42,284 nucleotides of DNA from an uncultured Eubacteriales bacterium. GTDB taxonomy: Bacteria > Bacillota > Clostridia > Christensenellales > Aristaeellaceae. This document shows positions 1-8,563 of this stretch, in pieces. The notes under the pieces were generated by a model. It was not told the DNA's origin. It ran no database searches and saw nothing but the letters and a program-made list of their open reading frames with translations. Location: contig CADAKE010000003.1 in assembly GCA_902788445.1 (NCBI GenBank), positions 1 through 42,284 of the forward strand, read 5' to 3'. Every line of letters starts with the position of its first letter. Position 1 is the first letter of the stretch. Both the position numbers and the translations under genes were made by a program.

Positions 1-1
1 C

Positions 2-928
2 CGCGAAATCGCGCCCCGCCGCGGCAACCTGTCCTTCACCTCCATCAACCTGCCCCGCATCGCCATCAAGGCCAACGGCGACGTGGACTGGTTCTTCAAG
101 GAACTGGAAAACAAGATGGCGCTGGTGGTGGCCCAGTTGGACGAGCGCTTTGAAATCATCGCCCGCAAGAAGGTGTATAACTTCCCCTTCCTGATGGGCC
201 AGGGCGTGTGGATTGACTCCGAAAACCTGGACTGGGATTCCGAGGTGCGCGAAGTGCTCAAGCACGGCACCCTGTCCGTCGGCTTCATCGGCCTGGCGGA
301 ATGCCTGAAAGCCCTGCGAGGCAAGCACCACGGCGAGAGTGAGGAAAGCCAGAACCTGGGCCTGGAAATCGTGGGCTTCATGCGGAACTACCTGGACCGC
401 CTGACCAACGAACGCCACATGAACTACACCCTGCTGGCGACCCCCGCCGAGGGCCTGTCCGGCCGCTTCGTGCGCATCGACCGCGAGCGTTTCGGCGTCA
501 TCCCCGGCGTCACCGACCGGGATTATTACACCAACTCCTTCCATGTGCCGGTCTACTATCCCATCTCCGCCTTTGATAAGATCAGCATCGAGGGCCCCTA
601 CCACGCCCTGACCAACGCGGGCCACATTTCCTACGTTGAAATGGACGGCGACCCCACCAAGAACCTGGAAGCGTTCGAGCGCATCGTGCGCCACATGCAC
701 GACTGCGGCGTGGGCTACGGCTCCATTAACCATCCCGTCGACCGCGACCCGCTCTGCGGCTTCAACGGCATCATCGGCGACACCTGCCCCTGCTGCGGCC
801 GCGAGGAAAACGGACGCCCCTTCGAGCGCATCCGCCGCATCACGGGGTATCTGGTCGGCACCCTCGACCGCTTCAACAACGCCAAGCGCGCCGAGGAACG
901 CGACCGCGTGAAGCACCAGATGGACTAA
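2..928 (+). CDS. nrdD: Anaerobic ribonucleoside-triphosphate reductase NrdD, C-terminal part (cut by window start)
   Basis: This is the C-terminal ~308 residues of class III (oxygen-sensitive, glycyl-radical) ribonucleotide reductase, which makes dNTPs from NTPs anaerobically in the cytoplasm. The frame is open from base 2, so the true start lies outside the window; the GTG at 83 is internal. Family marks are GNLSFTSINLPRIAIKANGD at the left edge, the block INHPVDRDPLCGFNG followed by DTCPCCGRE (cysteine-rich C-terminal metal site), and RRITGYLVG near the end, matching the glycyl-radical loop (usually R-x-C/T-G-Y). One position of the usual paired Cys motif appears to be Asp (D-P-L-C). The activase nrdG, often adjacent, does not follow; the next feature is a promoter and lysine riboswitch. 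Identification is very secure. Confidence 0.95.
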   Translation, partial: REIAPRRGNLSFTSINLPRIAIKANGDVDWFFKELENKMALVVAQLDERFEIIARKKVYNFPFLMGQGVWIDSENLDWDSEVREVLKHGTLSVGFIGLAECLKALRGKHHGESEESQNLGLEIVGFMRNYLDRLTNERHMNYTLLATPAEGLSGRFVRIDRERFGVIPGVTDRDYYTNSFHVPVYYPISAFDKISIEGPYHALTNAGHISYVEMDGDPTKNLEAFERIVRHMHDCGVGYGSINHPVDRDPLCGFNGIIGDTCPCCGREENGRPFERIRRITGYLVGTLDRFNNAKRAEERDRVKHQMD

Positions 929-1006
929 TGGATCAAATTCAGCAGGAAGCGGCGAACGTTTCCTGCTTTCTTGTATACAAAAACACTTTATATACAATTC
1001 CATCCC

Positions 1007-1034
1007 TTGACATGGGGAAAAAGCAGTTTATAAT
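1007..1034 (+). promoter_or_regulatory. Consensus sigma-A promoter for the lysine-type ABC transporter
   Basis: TTGACA (1007-1012) and TATAAT (1029-1034) are both perfect consensus hexamers with a 16-bp spacer. Transcription should start near 1041, about 25 nt before the riboswitch P1 stem. A strong promoter followed by an attenuator is the usual arrangement for a riboswitch-controlled operon. Confidence 0.85.
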
Positions 1035-1064
1035 GGAGAACGTAGCGGGAAGGAATTCCCGACG

Positions 1065-1227
1065 GAATAGAGGTGCGGCTGACATGAGTATCCTGGGGGA
1101 GCCCGGCCAGGGCTGAGAACCCGGGGGAAAGGGGAGGCCGCCGAAACGCGGAGGCAGGGCCATGCGCCGCGTTGGTCATGGGGAGAATATCTCCCTGACT
1201 GTCATGGGTCGCCATGGAGCGCTATTC
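1065..1227 (+). promoter_or_regulatory. Lysine riboswitch (L box) aptamer
   Basis: The leader carries the L-box signature: AGAGGTGCGG near the 5' end, ATGAGTA in the loop-E region of P2, AAAGGGGAGGCCGCCGAAAC in the core, and GGAGCGCTATTC closing P1. P1 pairs GAATAG (1065-1070) with CTATTC (1222-1227). The 3' P1 strand CGCTATTC (1220-1227) can instead pair over 8 bp (one G-U) with GAATGGCG (1260-1267), which overlaps the 5' arm of the terminator hairpin at 1254-1288. Predicted logic: with lysine bound, P1 forms, the terminator folds and transcription stops; without lysine, the antiterminator forms and the transporter is made. The assignment is from motif recognition; a covariance-model search was not run. 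Confidence 0.9.
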
Positions 1228-1253
1228 AACGTTTTTCCTGCGATTGGAAATTC

Positions 1254-1288
1254 AGCGGAGAATGGCGGACAGCTATTCCCGCTTTTTT
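1254..1288 (+). terminator. Riboswitch-controlled intrinsic terminator
   Basis: AGCGG-A-GAAT (1254-1263) pairs with ATTC-CCGCT (about 1274-1283) and is followed by a run of six T. It lies between the lysine aptamer and the ribosome binding site, and its 5' arm shares bases with the antiterminator. Confidence 0.85.
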
Positions 1289-1316
1289 GTATCCATCATT
1301 CAAGGAGGAAATGAAC

Positions 1317-2174
1317 ATGAAAAAGATGCTTGCTTTGCTGACCGTTATGATGCTGGCGCTTGCCCTGTGTCCCGCCGCGCTGGCCCAGTCTGTTCCCACC
1401 GGCGTGGAGGACGGTGTGCTGACCATCGCCATGGAATGCGCCTACGCGCCCTACAACTGGACCCAGAGCGATGACAGCAACGGCGCGGTGCCGATCAGCA
1501 ATGTGCCCGGCTCCTATGCCAACGGCTATGACGTGATGATCGCCAAGAAAATCTGCGAGGCCAACGGCTGGCAGCTGGAAGTGTTCCAGTCCGACTGGGA
1601 TTCCCTGGTGCCCGGCGTGCAGACCGGCACCTTCGACGCCGTGATCGCGGGCCAGTCCATGACCGCCGAACGCGCCGAGCAGGTAGATTTTGCGGGCCCC
1701 TATTTCTATGCCACCATCGTGTGCCTCACCAAGCAGGGCAGCGCCTTCGCCGAAGCGAAGGGCCTTTCCGACCTGGCGGGCGGCAGCTGCACCGCGCAGA
1801 TCGCCACCATCTGGTATGACACCTGCTTGCCCCAGATTACCGGCGCGAACGTCATGACCGCCGCCGAAACCGCGCCCGCCATGCTGATGGCGCTGGAAAC
1901 CGGGATGGTCGATTTTGTTTGCACCGACATGCCCACCGCCCAGGGCGCTGTGGCGGCCTATCCTGACATGGTCATCCTGGACTTCTCCGGTACGGACGGC
2001 GACTTCCAGTTCACCGAGCAGGAACGCGCCGAGAACGTGAACATCGGCGTTTCCCTCATGAAGGGCAACACGGCCTTGAAGGAAGCCATCGACGCGGTGC
2101 TCTCCCAGATGACCGCTGACGACTTCAACGCTCTCATGGCGCAGGCGATTGAAATTCAGCCTATGATGGACTGA
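1317..2174 (+). CDS. Amino-acid ABC transporter, extracellular substrate-binding protein (predicted lysine)
   Basis: This is the periplasmic-type binding protein (SBP family 3, 285 aa) of a polar amino-acid importer. The start is ATG 1317: AAGGAGG (1302-1308) lies 8 nt upstream, while ATG 1311 would be only 2 nt away. A signal peptide (MKKMLALLTV..., cleavage after AALA) is followed by the family-typical segments VLTIAMECAYAPYNW, NGYDVMIAKKICE, FDAVIAGQSMTAERAEQVDFAGPYF and a C-terminal helical part. No classical lipobox is seen: the only Cys near the cleavage site is preceded by Leu rather than Gly or Ala. The lysine riboswitch upstream suggests lysine, or another basic amino acid, as substrate; that is inference. 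Permease and ATPase genes follow. Confidence 0.93.
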   Translation: MKKMLALLTVMMLALALCPAALAQSVPTGVEDGVLTIAMECAYAPYNWTQSDDSNGAVPISNVPGSYANGYDVMIAKKICEANGWQLEVFQSDWDSLVPGVQTGTFDAVIAGQSMTAERAEQVDFAGPYFYATIVCLTKQGSAFAEAKGLSDLAGGSCTAQIATIWYDTCLPQITGANVMTAAETAPAMLMALETGMVDFVCTDMPTAQGAVAAYPDMVILDFSGTDGDFQFTEQERAENVNIGVSLMKGNTALKEAIDAVLSQMTADDFNALMAQAIEIQPMMD

Positions 2175-2206
2175 CAGTTTGCCAAGCCGGACAAAAGCAT
2201 AAGCAG

Positions 2207-2237
2207 CGCCTGGATGGGCTTCCTTCCCATCCAGGCG
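2207..2237 (+). other. Perfect 12-bp intercistronic hairpin
   Basis: CGCCTGGATGGG (2207-2218) and CCCATCCAGGCG (2226-2237) form a perfect 12-bp stem with a 7-nt loop between the binding-protein and permease genes. No T-run follows, so it is probably not a strong terminator. Such hairpins commonly protect the upstream mRNA from 3' exonucleases so that the binding protein is made in excess; that role is inferred. Confidence 0.7.
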
Positions 2238-2263
2238 TATACCTGTAAAGGAGTGGAAAGGGA

Positions 2264-3109
2264 ATGGACAGGTTTGCTCTACTGTGGGCGGATATCGTCA
2301 AGCTATGGACGAAATACGGCGCCTCGTATCTGAACGGCATGGGGAACACCCTGGTGCTGGCTTTGGTCGGCACGGTGCTGGGGTGCCTGATCGGCCTGAT
2401 CTGCGGCGTGCTGAACACGATCCCTTATTCCCGGAAGGACAACGTGGTGAAGCGTTTCTTCCTGAAGCTCATCCGCGTGGTGATCCGGGTCTATGTGGAA
2501 GTGTTCCGCGGTACGCCCATGGTGCTGCAGGCGGTGTTCTTCTATTATGGCCTGCCGTATTTCACCAATAACGCCGTGAAGTTTACCTCTATTTGGCTGG
2601 TCAGCATCGTGGTGGTGTCCATCAATACCGGCGCGTACATGGCCGAATCCGTTCGCGGCGGCATCATTTCCATCGACAAGGGGCAGACCGAGGGCGCGAC
2701 CGCCATCGGCATGACCCACTGGCAAAGCATGGTGCACGTGATCCTGCCCCAGGCGGTGCGCAACATCATCCCGCAAATCGGCAACAACTTCATTATCAAC
2801 GTGAAGGACACGTCGGTCATGTTCATCATCGGCTTCCCGGAATTCTTCTCCGCGCACCGCGCGGCGGTGGGAGCCAGCTATCTGTATTTCCCCTCCGCCA
2901 CGGTGGAGATGGTCGGATACCTTACGATGACGCTGATTTCCTCCTTCCTGCTGCGCTGGGTGGAAAGGAAAATGGACGGCTCCAGCAACTATGAATTGGT
3001 GCAGGAAGACCAGCTTACATTGACAGCGGGAACGTACACGCATCCCGACCGCGGCACGCCCTTTGACGAAACCAGCAAAGAATTTGAAAAGGGAAAGGGG
3101 GAGAACTGA
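2264..3109 (+). CDS. Amino-acid ABC transporter permease (HisM/GlnP type)
   Basis: A 281-aa integral membrane permease of the polar amino-acid (HEQRo) family, forming the channel of the importer encoded with its neighbours. The N-terminal part shows the family pattern [19 protein letters not shown], then [11 protein letters not shown] and the coupling-helix (EAA-like) segment [20 protein letters not shown] with [15 protein letters not shown]. About five hydrophobic segments are visible. The tail after the last TM (about 45 residues, charged) is longer than in minimal members. ATG 2264 follows a GGAG-type site. The ATPase gene starts 1 nt after the TGA, so the two are surely co-translated. Confidence 0.93.
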   Translation: MDRFALLWADIVKLWTKYGASYLNGMGNTLVLALVGTVLGCLIGLICGVLNTIPYSRKDNVVKRFFLKLIRVVIRVYVEVFRGTPMVLQAVFFYYGLPYFTNNAVKFTSIWLVSIVVVSINTGAYMAESVRGGIISIDKGQTEGATAIGMTHWQSMVHVILPQAVRNIIPQIGNNFIINVKDTSVMFIIGFPEFFSAHRAAVGASYLYFPSATVEMVGYLTMTLISSFLLRWVERKMDGSSNYELVQEDQLTLTAGTYTHPDRGTPFDETSKEFEKGKGEN

Positions 3110-3110
3110 A

Positions 3111-3854
3111 ATGGGAGACAGTTTATTGCAGGTTCGCCACCTTTCCAAGTCTTTTGGCAGCCATGAAGTGCTCAAGGATATTGACTTTACCGTGGATACC
3201 GGCGAGGTCATTTGTATCATCGGTTCCTCCGGCTCTGGCAAGAGCACCCTGCTTCGCTGCATTAACTTCCTGGAGCAGCCGACCAAGGGAGAAATCCTCT
3301 ATCACGGGAAAAACGCCGAAACCGAGTGGAAGCGCACCCTGTACCATTCCAAGGTGGGCATGGTGTTTCAGTCCTTCAACCTGTTCAGCAACCACAACGT
3401 GATGGAAAACTGCGTGCTGGGGCAGATGCAGGTGTTAAAGATCAAGCGGGCGGAGGCGGAAAAACGGGCGATCCAGTACCTGGAAAAGGTCGGCATGGCG
3501 GCGTACCGCAAGGCTCGCCCCGCGCAGCTGTCCGGCGGGCAGAAGCAGCGCGTTGCCATTGCCCGGGCGCTGTGCATGGAGCCGGAGATCCTGCTCTTTG
3601 ACGAACCCACCAGCGCGCTCGACCCCGAAATGGTGGGCGAGGTGCTGTCCGTCATGCAGGATTTGGCTTCCGGCGGCATGACGATGCTGATCGTCACCCA
3701 CGAAATGAGCTTCGCCCGCGACGTGGCGAGCCGCGTGCTGTTCATGGACGGCGGCGTGATCTTGGAGGACAGCAAGCCCAGCGACCTGTTCACCGCGCCG
3801 AAGATGCCCCGGACCCAGGAGTTTTTGAAGCGCGTCCTGTCGCGGCAGCTGTAA
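3111..3854 (+). CDS. Amino-acid ABC transporter ATP-binding protein (GlnQ/HisP type)
   Basis: A 247-aa ABC ATPase that powers the amino-acid importer. Walker A is GSSGSGKST, followed by [11 protein letters not shown] typical of polar amino-acid ATPases; the Q-loop is [19 protein letters not shown], the signature LSGGQKQR, Walker [15 protein letters not shown], and the switch is [15 protein letters not shown]. The start is ATG 3111, preceded by AAAGGGGGAG; upstream in-frame sequence lies inside the permease gene. This is the last gene of the lysine-riboswitch operon; no hairpin terminator is obvious, and the rplJ promoter begins about 24 nt later. Confidence 0.94.
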   Translation: MGDSLLQVRHLSKSFGSHEVLKDIDFTVDTGEVICIIGSSGSGKSTLLRCINFLEQPTKGEILYHGKNAETEWKRTLYHSKVGMVFQSFNLFSNHNVMENCVLGQMQVLKIKRAEAEKRAIQYLEKVGMAAYRKARPAQLSGGQKQRVAIARALCMEPEILLFDEPTSALDPEMVGEVLSVMQDLASGGMTMLIVTHEMSFARDVASRVLFMDGGVILEDSKPSDLFTAPKMPRTQEFLKRVLSRQL

Positions 3855-3877
3855 CTGAAAAAAATGAATTTTGCGTA

Positions 3878-3906
3878 TTGACACACAGCCAAAGTTATGG
3901 TATTAT
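3878..3906 (+). promoter_or_regulatory. Promoter of the rplJ-rplL operon
   Basis: TTGACA (3878-3883), a 17-bp spacer and TATTAT (3901-3906) stand just upstream of the L10 leader. Expected transcription start is near 3913. Confidence 0.8.
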
Positions 3907-3911
3907 TCTAT

Positions 3912-4014
3912 CCGGCTTTAAAAGAGCCTGTGCCAAAGACAGCAGGTGCGCGAGAGCGCGTAAAGGGTTCGTCCCGCCCGCCGAGGCGCAACGGATAGTA
4001 ATTTGATTTGCTCT
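3912..4014 (+). ncRNA. L10 leader (ribosomal protein autoregulatory RNA)
   Basis: The 5' untranslated region of rplJ holds the conserved L10-leader elements GACAGCAGGTG (3938-3948) and CCCGCCGAGGC (3977-3987), which form the kink-turn-bearing structure bound by the L10(L12) complex in Firmicutes. It is followed directly by an intrinsic terminator (4015-4044), giving feedback attenuation when L10(L12) is in excess. The boundaries are approximate. Confidence 0.85.
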
Positions 4015-4044
4015 CCCTTGCGTTTGGCGCAAGGGTTTTCTTTT
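4015..4044 (+). terminator. L10-leader attenuator hairpin
   Basis: CCCTTGCG (4015-4022) pairs with CGCAAGGG (4028-4035), followed by TTTTCTTTT. It lies between the L10-binding structure and rplJ and is the expected expression platform. Confidence 0.85.
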
Positions 4045-4077
4045 ACTCCAAGCCATTGAGGAGGTGTAACTGAGAAA

Positions 4078-4578
4078 ATGAGCAAGAATCGTGATATGAA
4101 AGTCGAAAAGGTAGCTGAGATCGTGGAACGGCTGAAGAACGCTGAATCCGTGACCGTGGTGAGCTACTCCGGCCTGACCGTGGAACAGGACACCAACCTG
4201 CGCCGCGCCTGCCGTGAAAACGACGTGGATTACTGCGTGCTGAAGAACCGCCTGTTCAAGCTGGCGGTGGAGCAGCTGGGTATCACCGGTCTGGACGACC
4301 TGCTGAACGGCCCCAACGCTTTCGTGTTCAGCAAGAAGGACCCCGTGTCCGGCCCCAAGGCCGTGGCGCAGTTCATCGAGAAGAACAAGCTGGAATCCCT
4401 CAAGATCACCGGCGGTATCTTCGAGAACAAGGCCGCAGACGAAAAGACGATGGTCAAGCTGAGCAAGATGCCCGGCAAGGACGAACTCATGGCGACCCTG
4501 GTTGGCTGCCTGATGAGCCCCGTGTCCGCGCTGGTGGCCACGCTGTCCGAAATCGCCGAAAAGAAGCAGGCCGCTTAA
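4078..4578 (+). CDS. rplJ: 50S ribosomal protein L10
   Basis: A 166-aa L10 protein that anchors the L7/L12 dimers of the ribosomal stalk on 23S rRNA. The N-terminal domain shows VEKVAEIVERLKNAESVTVV, SYSGLTVEQDTNLRRACRE and the RNA-binding segment YCVLKNRLFKLA. The C-terminal helix (LVGCLMSPVSALVATLSEIA) is where L12 dimers dock. Length matches the family. ATG 4078 follows GAGGAGGTG at somewhat long spacing. rplL follows, as in nearly all bacteria, and the upstream leader should give autoregulation by L10(L12). rplK-rplA are not adjacent. Confidence 0.98.
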   Translation: MSKNRDMKVEKVAEIVERLKNAESVTVVSYSGLTVEQDTNLRRACRENDVDYCVLKNRLFKLAVEQLGITGLDDLLNGPNAFVFSKKDPVSGPKAVAQFIEKNKLESLKITGGIFENKAADEKTMVKLSKMPGKDELMATLVGCLMSPVSALVATLSEIAEKKQAA

Positions 4579-4646
4579 TCGCAAAAGCAGCGTAAAGTCT
4601 GCTTAATTTACCAATCAACCGCGAAATAAAAATGGAGGAAAATAAA

Positions 4647-5018
4647 ATGTCCGTTCAGGAAATCATTGAAGCCATTGAGAAAATGTCTCTCATGGAAGTT
4701 AACGAACTGGTTGAAGCTCTGAAAGAAAAGTTCGGCGTGACTGGCGCGATCGCCGTTGCCGGTGGCGCTGCCGCTGGCGCTGCTGCCGCTCCCGCTGAAG
4801 AACAGACTGAATTCGACGCCATCCTGGTGGATGCCGGCTCCGAAAAGATCAAGGTCATCAAGGCCGTCCGCGAAGTGGTCGCCGGTCTGGGCCTGAAGGA
4901 AGCCAAGGACTTCGTCGAGAGCCTGCCCAAGGCCCTCAAGGAAGGCGTGTCCAAGGAAGAAGCCGAAAAGGTCAAGGCGCAGTTTGCCGAAGTCGGCGCC
5001 AAGGTCGAAGTCAAGTAA
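4647..5018 (+). CDS. rplL: 50S ribosomal protein L7/L12
   Basis: A 123-aa L7/L12 stalk protein that recruits translational GTPases. The N-terminal dimerisation helix pair ([20 protein letters not shown]) is followed by an Ala/Gly-rich hinge (residues ~30-52) and the globular factor-binding domain with the conserved [20 protein letters not shown] and [22 protein letters not shown]. Start ATG 4647 is preferred over ATG 4632 because the GGAGG site lies between them. A strong terminator follows; rpoB, the usual downstream gene, is not here. Confidence 0.98.
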   Translation: MSVQEIIEAIEKMSLMEVNELVEALKEKFGVTGAIAVAGGAAAGAAAAPAEEQTEFDAILVDAGSEKIKVIKAVREVVAGLGLKEAKDFVESLPKALKEGVSKEEAEKVKAQFAEVGAKVEVK

Positions 5019-5040
5019 TTGTTTTGAACAAACAAAGAAG

Positions 5041-5070
5041 GCTGCCTCTCGTTTGGGAGGCAGCTTTTTT
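5041..5070 (+). terminator. Intrinsic terminator after rplL
   Basis: GCTGCCTC (5041-5048) pairs with GAGGCAGC (5057-5064), followed by T6. Confidence 0.9.
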
Positions 5071-5104
5071 GCATAACTTCTCAGGAACCGTATGAAGTTA
5101 CGAA

Positions 5105-5203
5105 AGAGAGTGCAGTGTTCAGAGTACAGAGAATTTTTCGTCCAATATCGCAATGTGTTCAATGGCATCTATATTCTCTGTACTCTGCACTCTGAACTCT
5201 CTC
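5105..5203. repeat. Heptamer-repeat palindrome, GTGCAGAGT flavour
   Basis: The left arm 5105-5134 and right arm 5173-5203 are reverse complements over most of their length; CAGAGTACAGAGAAT is exact in both. Each arm reads as imperfect 7-bp tandem units of the type AGAGTNC. The space between the arms is about 38 bp. It fills the gap between the convergent rplL and SNF2-helicase genes, where it could also act as a terminator. It belongs to the heptamer family seen at seven other gaps in the window. Confidence 0.75.
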
Positions 5204-5257
5204 CATTGACTTAAAGTGGATTATCGTGGATCGACTGAACAATTCCTTTTTGCTTCC

Positions 5258-8200
5258 TTATTTCCCGTCAAAGAGCGACAGGATATCTTTTTCGGTCAGC
5301 TTGGTGGGCATCTCTTCGCCGGGCGTAATCAGCTTATCGAACAGGCGGCGCTTACGGTCGCCCATTTTCAGCACCTGCTCTTCGATGGAATGGTGCACCA
5401 CCAGCCGAAGTACCTCCACCTTCTTCGTCTGCCCGATGCGGTGGGCGCGGCCGGTGGCCTGCTCCTCGGCGGTGGGGTTCCACCAGGGGTCGTAGTGAAT
5501 CACCAGGTCGGCCCCGGTCAGGTTCAGGCCGGTTCCGCCCGCTTTCAGGGAAATCAGGAATACGTCCGCTTCGCCGTTGTTGAAGCGTTCGGTCAATTCC
5601 AGGCGCTTGGCGGCGGGCGTTTCGCCGTCCAGATAGAGATAGGGGATGCCCGCCTGGCTCAGCCGCTTTTCGATGATATGCAGCATGGAGGTAAACTGGG
5701 AGAAGATCAGCGCGCGCCGTCCCGCCGCAAGCGAGCCGGGCAGCACGTCCATCAAAAGCTCCAGTTTGCCGGATAACCCATCATAGTCAGGCAGGCAGAG
5801 GGCGGGGTGGCAGCAGATTTGGCGCAGTTCCGTAATGGCGGAAAGCACCTCCGCGCGGCCCCGGCCCAGGCCGCGATCCTGTAAAATCCGGTTCACGCGC
5901 TCGCGCTTTTGCAGCAGCGCGGCGTCATAGACCCGCCGCTGTTCGGGCGGCAGCTCGGCCATGAGCACGCTTTCCATTTTCTCCGGCAGTTCGCCCAGCA
6001 CGTCGCCCTTCACGCGCCGCATCAGGAAAGGACGGATGCGCCGCCGCAGGTCGTCGGCATTCTGGCCTTCGCCCCAGCGGCGCAGGAAATCCGTATAGCG
6101 CGGCAGATACCCCGGCAGCACGAAGTCAAACAGGCTCCACAGTTCGCCCGCGTGGTTTTCCATGGGCGTGCCGGTCAGGGCGATGCGGGTTTCCGCCGTC
6201 AGCAGCTTCACGGCGTGCGCGCCGACGCTCTGCACGTTCTTGATCTGCTGGGCTTCATCCAGGATGGCGAAGCGGAAGGGAATATCCCGCAGGAGCGAAA
6301 TGTCGCGCCGGATGAGGGGATAGCTGGTGATGACCAGGTCGGGCGTATTCCAGCCGTTTTGCAGCGCCTCGATCTGTTCCGCGCGGGCGGCCTGGCTGCC
6401 GCTGAGCAGCAGGACGGACAACTGCGGCGTGAACCGGGCGCATTCGCTGAGCCAATTGTAGGTCAGCGACGTGGGGGAGACGATCAGGGAGGGCTTGTGA
6501 TCGGGGGCGTGCTGCTTCACCGACAGCAGCGCGGACAGCATCTGCACCGTTTTGCCCAGGCCCATATCGTCCGCTAATATGCCGCCCATGCCCAGGGCGT
6601 GCAGCGAAAGCAGCCACGCAAAGCCGCGCTCCTGATAGGGGCGCAGGCAGTCGATCGGCGGCTGGGGCGGCGTGAAGGAGAGGGAAGCCGCCTGGTTCGC
6701 CTGTTCGTCCAGCGTCACGTTCAAATGGTTTTCCTTGATCAGCGCGGAAAGGTACGCCGCCCAGCAGGCCCCCAGTTCCTCCTTCCCGGACGCTTCCATG
6801 CTTTCCATCACCGCCTCGGCCAGGGGCTGCCATTCGGAAGCGTCGGACAGATCAAGGAACTCCCCGGACTTGAACAGGAAATAGCGCCGCCTCTTCCGCA
6901 GCGCTTCCAGCAGGGGATACAGTTCCTCGATGGGCGTGTCGCCGTCCATCATCTCCAGCTGCAATTGTCCGCCGCGCATATGCAGCGCGCCGCGGAACAG
7001 CGGCTTCCGGGGCGTCAGGCGGCGGAAATCCTTGCTGAAAAACACCTCGGCGCACTGGGTCAGGCGGTTCGCGCCCTCGGTGACAAAATCGTACACCCGC
7101 TCGCCGCCGCTGAGGTAGACGTGGTTTTTATAAATATGAAATCCATCCCGCGCCAGCTCGTCCAGCACCGTGCGTTCCGCCGCGACGTCCCGCAGCAGCA
7201 GCGCGTCTCCCGGCCCGCTTTCCGGGTCGAAAGGATCCAACTCCACCTGGCCGTAAGCGAAGGAGACCTTCGCGGTCACGTCCGTGCCCTCTTTATCCAG
7301 GTACACCCGGGCCTTGAGCGGCAGATGCAGGAAGCGGCTTTCCAGCGCCGGGTCAATGGTCACGGACGCTTCCCGCAGCAGGAAGGGCAGCAGTTCGCAC
7401 ATCACGCGCTGGGTGTCCTGGGCGGTAAAGCTGATGGCCGTTTCCCGTCCGGCGGAATACCGGTGAACCGCGGAAACAAGCTCCCGCTCCTGCGGGGGCA
7501 GTTCCAGGCATTCCCCATCCGCCAGGATAAAGCGGTAGTCTTTCGTCAAGGGCACCAGCAGTTCCGGCAGTTCCGCCGTCATGGACAGCTTCTGGGGCGT
7601 GCCGGAAAGATGGAAATTGAGGGAAAGCGATTGACTCTTAATACCCTGCAAAGAATACTGAACGCCGCGCGCCTGCAAAACAAACGGCAGCTCCCGAAGC
7701 GCTTCCAGCACGCGCACGGAAACCCGGGGCGGCAGAAGCATCACGCGCGCTTCCATGCCCGAAAGCGCGCGCGCGGCGCCCATTTCACAGCATTCCGCCA
7801 GAATGTCCAGCAGCGCGTTTTCCCGTTCGCTGAAGCGCATCCACTGGGGATTGTAATCAAAGCCCTTGCCGAAGGGAAGCGGCTCCATGTTTTCCCGGCA
7901 TTCCAAAAAGCGCGGGATATGGCGCACGACGTACAGCCTGTCCTCGCCGATTTTGAGGCCGATGCGCAGGCCCTCCCGGGTGAGAAACAGCGTGGGGGAG
8001 AGCTTGATCCCGTCGGTTTCCGGCAGCATCGAAGCCACCGCGTCAAATAACGCGGGGGCGGCAAGCTGGGCCCGGTGTTTTTCCATGTCCTGAATCACGC
8101 CGCTTTCCATCGCCAGCAGCGCCGCGGCTACGCCGTGGGCGCACGGAGAATGCCCGCAGTCGCAGCGGATTTGGGCCGCCGAAACGGACACCGTGTGCTT

Positions 8201-8350
8201 CTCTTCCCCCAGAACAAGATAAAGCGTTTCATCTTTTTGTTCATCCCGGATACGCCGGGCCTCGCGCACCAGCGCGTGATGGAAAATAGCGCTGCCCTCG
8301 GCGAATAAATCTTCGCCTGCCCGCTCGCGCAGCAGCTCTTCCGTCAGCAT
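5258..8350 (-). CDS. SWIM zinc-finger SNF2-family helicase/ATPase
   Basis: A 1030-aa DNA-dependent ATPase of the bacterial SNF2 (RapA/HepA-like) group, probably remodelling protein-DNA complexes; the exact role is unknown. The N-terminus has a SWIM zinc motif C-D-C-x4-C-A-H (Cys63, Cys65, Cys70, His72). A long middle region resembles the bacterial SNF2-associated domain. The helicase core follows: LRPYQERGFAWL and ADDMGLGKT (motif I, ~residue 595), LDEAQQIKN (motif II, ~700), LTGTPMENH (motif III), FSQFTSMLHIIEKRL, and DPWWNPTAEEQATGRAHRIG (motif VI, ~970). ATG 8350 has GGAGG 9 nt upstream. It is a single gene with no partner, convergent with rplL. Full length, no sign of damage. Confidence 0.93.
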   Translation of the reverse strand: MLTEELLRERAGEDLFAEGSAIFHHALVREARRIRDEQKDETLYLVLGEEKHTVSVSAAQIRCDCGHSPCAHGVAAALLAMESGVIQDMEKHRAQLAAPALFDAVASMLPETDGIKLSPTLFLTREGLRIGLKIGEDRLYVVRHIPRFLECRENMEPLPFGKGFDYNPQWMRFSERENALLDILAECCEMGAARALSGMEARVMLLPPRVSVRVLEALRELPFVLQARGVQYSLQGIKSQSLSLNFHLSGTPQKLSMTAELPELLVPLTKDYRFILADGECLELPPQERELVSAVHRYSAGRETAISFTAQDTQRVMCELLPFLLREASVTIDPALESRFLHLPLKARVYLDKEGTDVTAKVSFAYGQVELDPFDPESGPGDALLLRDVAAERTVLDELARDGFHIYKNHVYLSGGERVYDFVTEGANRLTQCAEVFFSKDFRRLTPRKPLFRGALHMRGGQLQLEMMDGDTPIEELYPLLEALRKRRRYFLFKSGEFLDLSDASEWQPLAEAVMESMEASGKEELGACWAAYLSALIKENHLNVTLDEQANQAASLSFTPPQPPIDCLRPYQERGFAWLLSLHALGMGGILADDMGLGKTVQMLSALLSVKQHAPDHKPSLIVSPTSLTYNWLSECARFTPQLSVLLLSGSQAARAEQIEALQNGWNTPDLVITSYPLIRRDISLLRDIPFRFAILDEAQQIKNVQSVGAHAVKLLTAETRIALTGTPMENHAGELWSLFDFVLPGYLPRYTDFLRRWGEGQNADDLRRRIRPFLMRRVKGDVLGELPEKMESVLMAELPPEQRRVYDAALLQKRERVNRILQDRGLGRGRAEVLSAITELRQICCHPALCLPDYDGLSGKLELLMDVLPGSLAAGRRALIFSQFTSMLHIIEKRLSQAGIPYLYLDGETPAAKRLELTERFNNGEADVFLISLKAGGTGLNLTGADLVIHYDPWWNPTAEEQATGRAHRIGQTKKVEVLRLVVHHSIEEQVLKMGDRKRRLFDKLITPGEEMPTKLTEKDILSLFDGK

Positions 8351-8462
8351 GAAATACGTCCTCCAAATCGTAAAAATAAAAAAACACGCATCTTTTTATA
8401 ATACGATACGGTTCGCGTTTTTCCTGCCAGAAAAGAAAATGAAATTTCTCTCCAAACGAATC

Positions 8463-8491
8463 TTGCGCGGGAAAGGGAAAAGCGCTAAAAT
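8463..8491 (+). promoter_or_regulatory. Candidate promoter of the MFS transporter
   Basis: TTGCGC (8463-8468), a 17-bp spacer and TAAAAT (8486-8491), about 70 bp before the MFS start codon, in the gap between divergent genes. The match to consensus is moderate. Confidence 0.5.
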
Positions 8492-8563
8492 GGTGGGGCT
8501 TTCCGGGAATGCGGGAAAGGCAAAGACAAAATCATTGTTCACCCAAGGAAATGAGGAAAACAC

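Noticed and set aside
2207..2237. Terminator between binding-protein and permease genes
   Set aside because: The 12-bp stem is perfect but no T-run follows; an mRNA-stabilising hairpin within the operon fits better.
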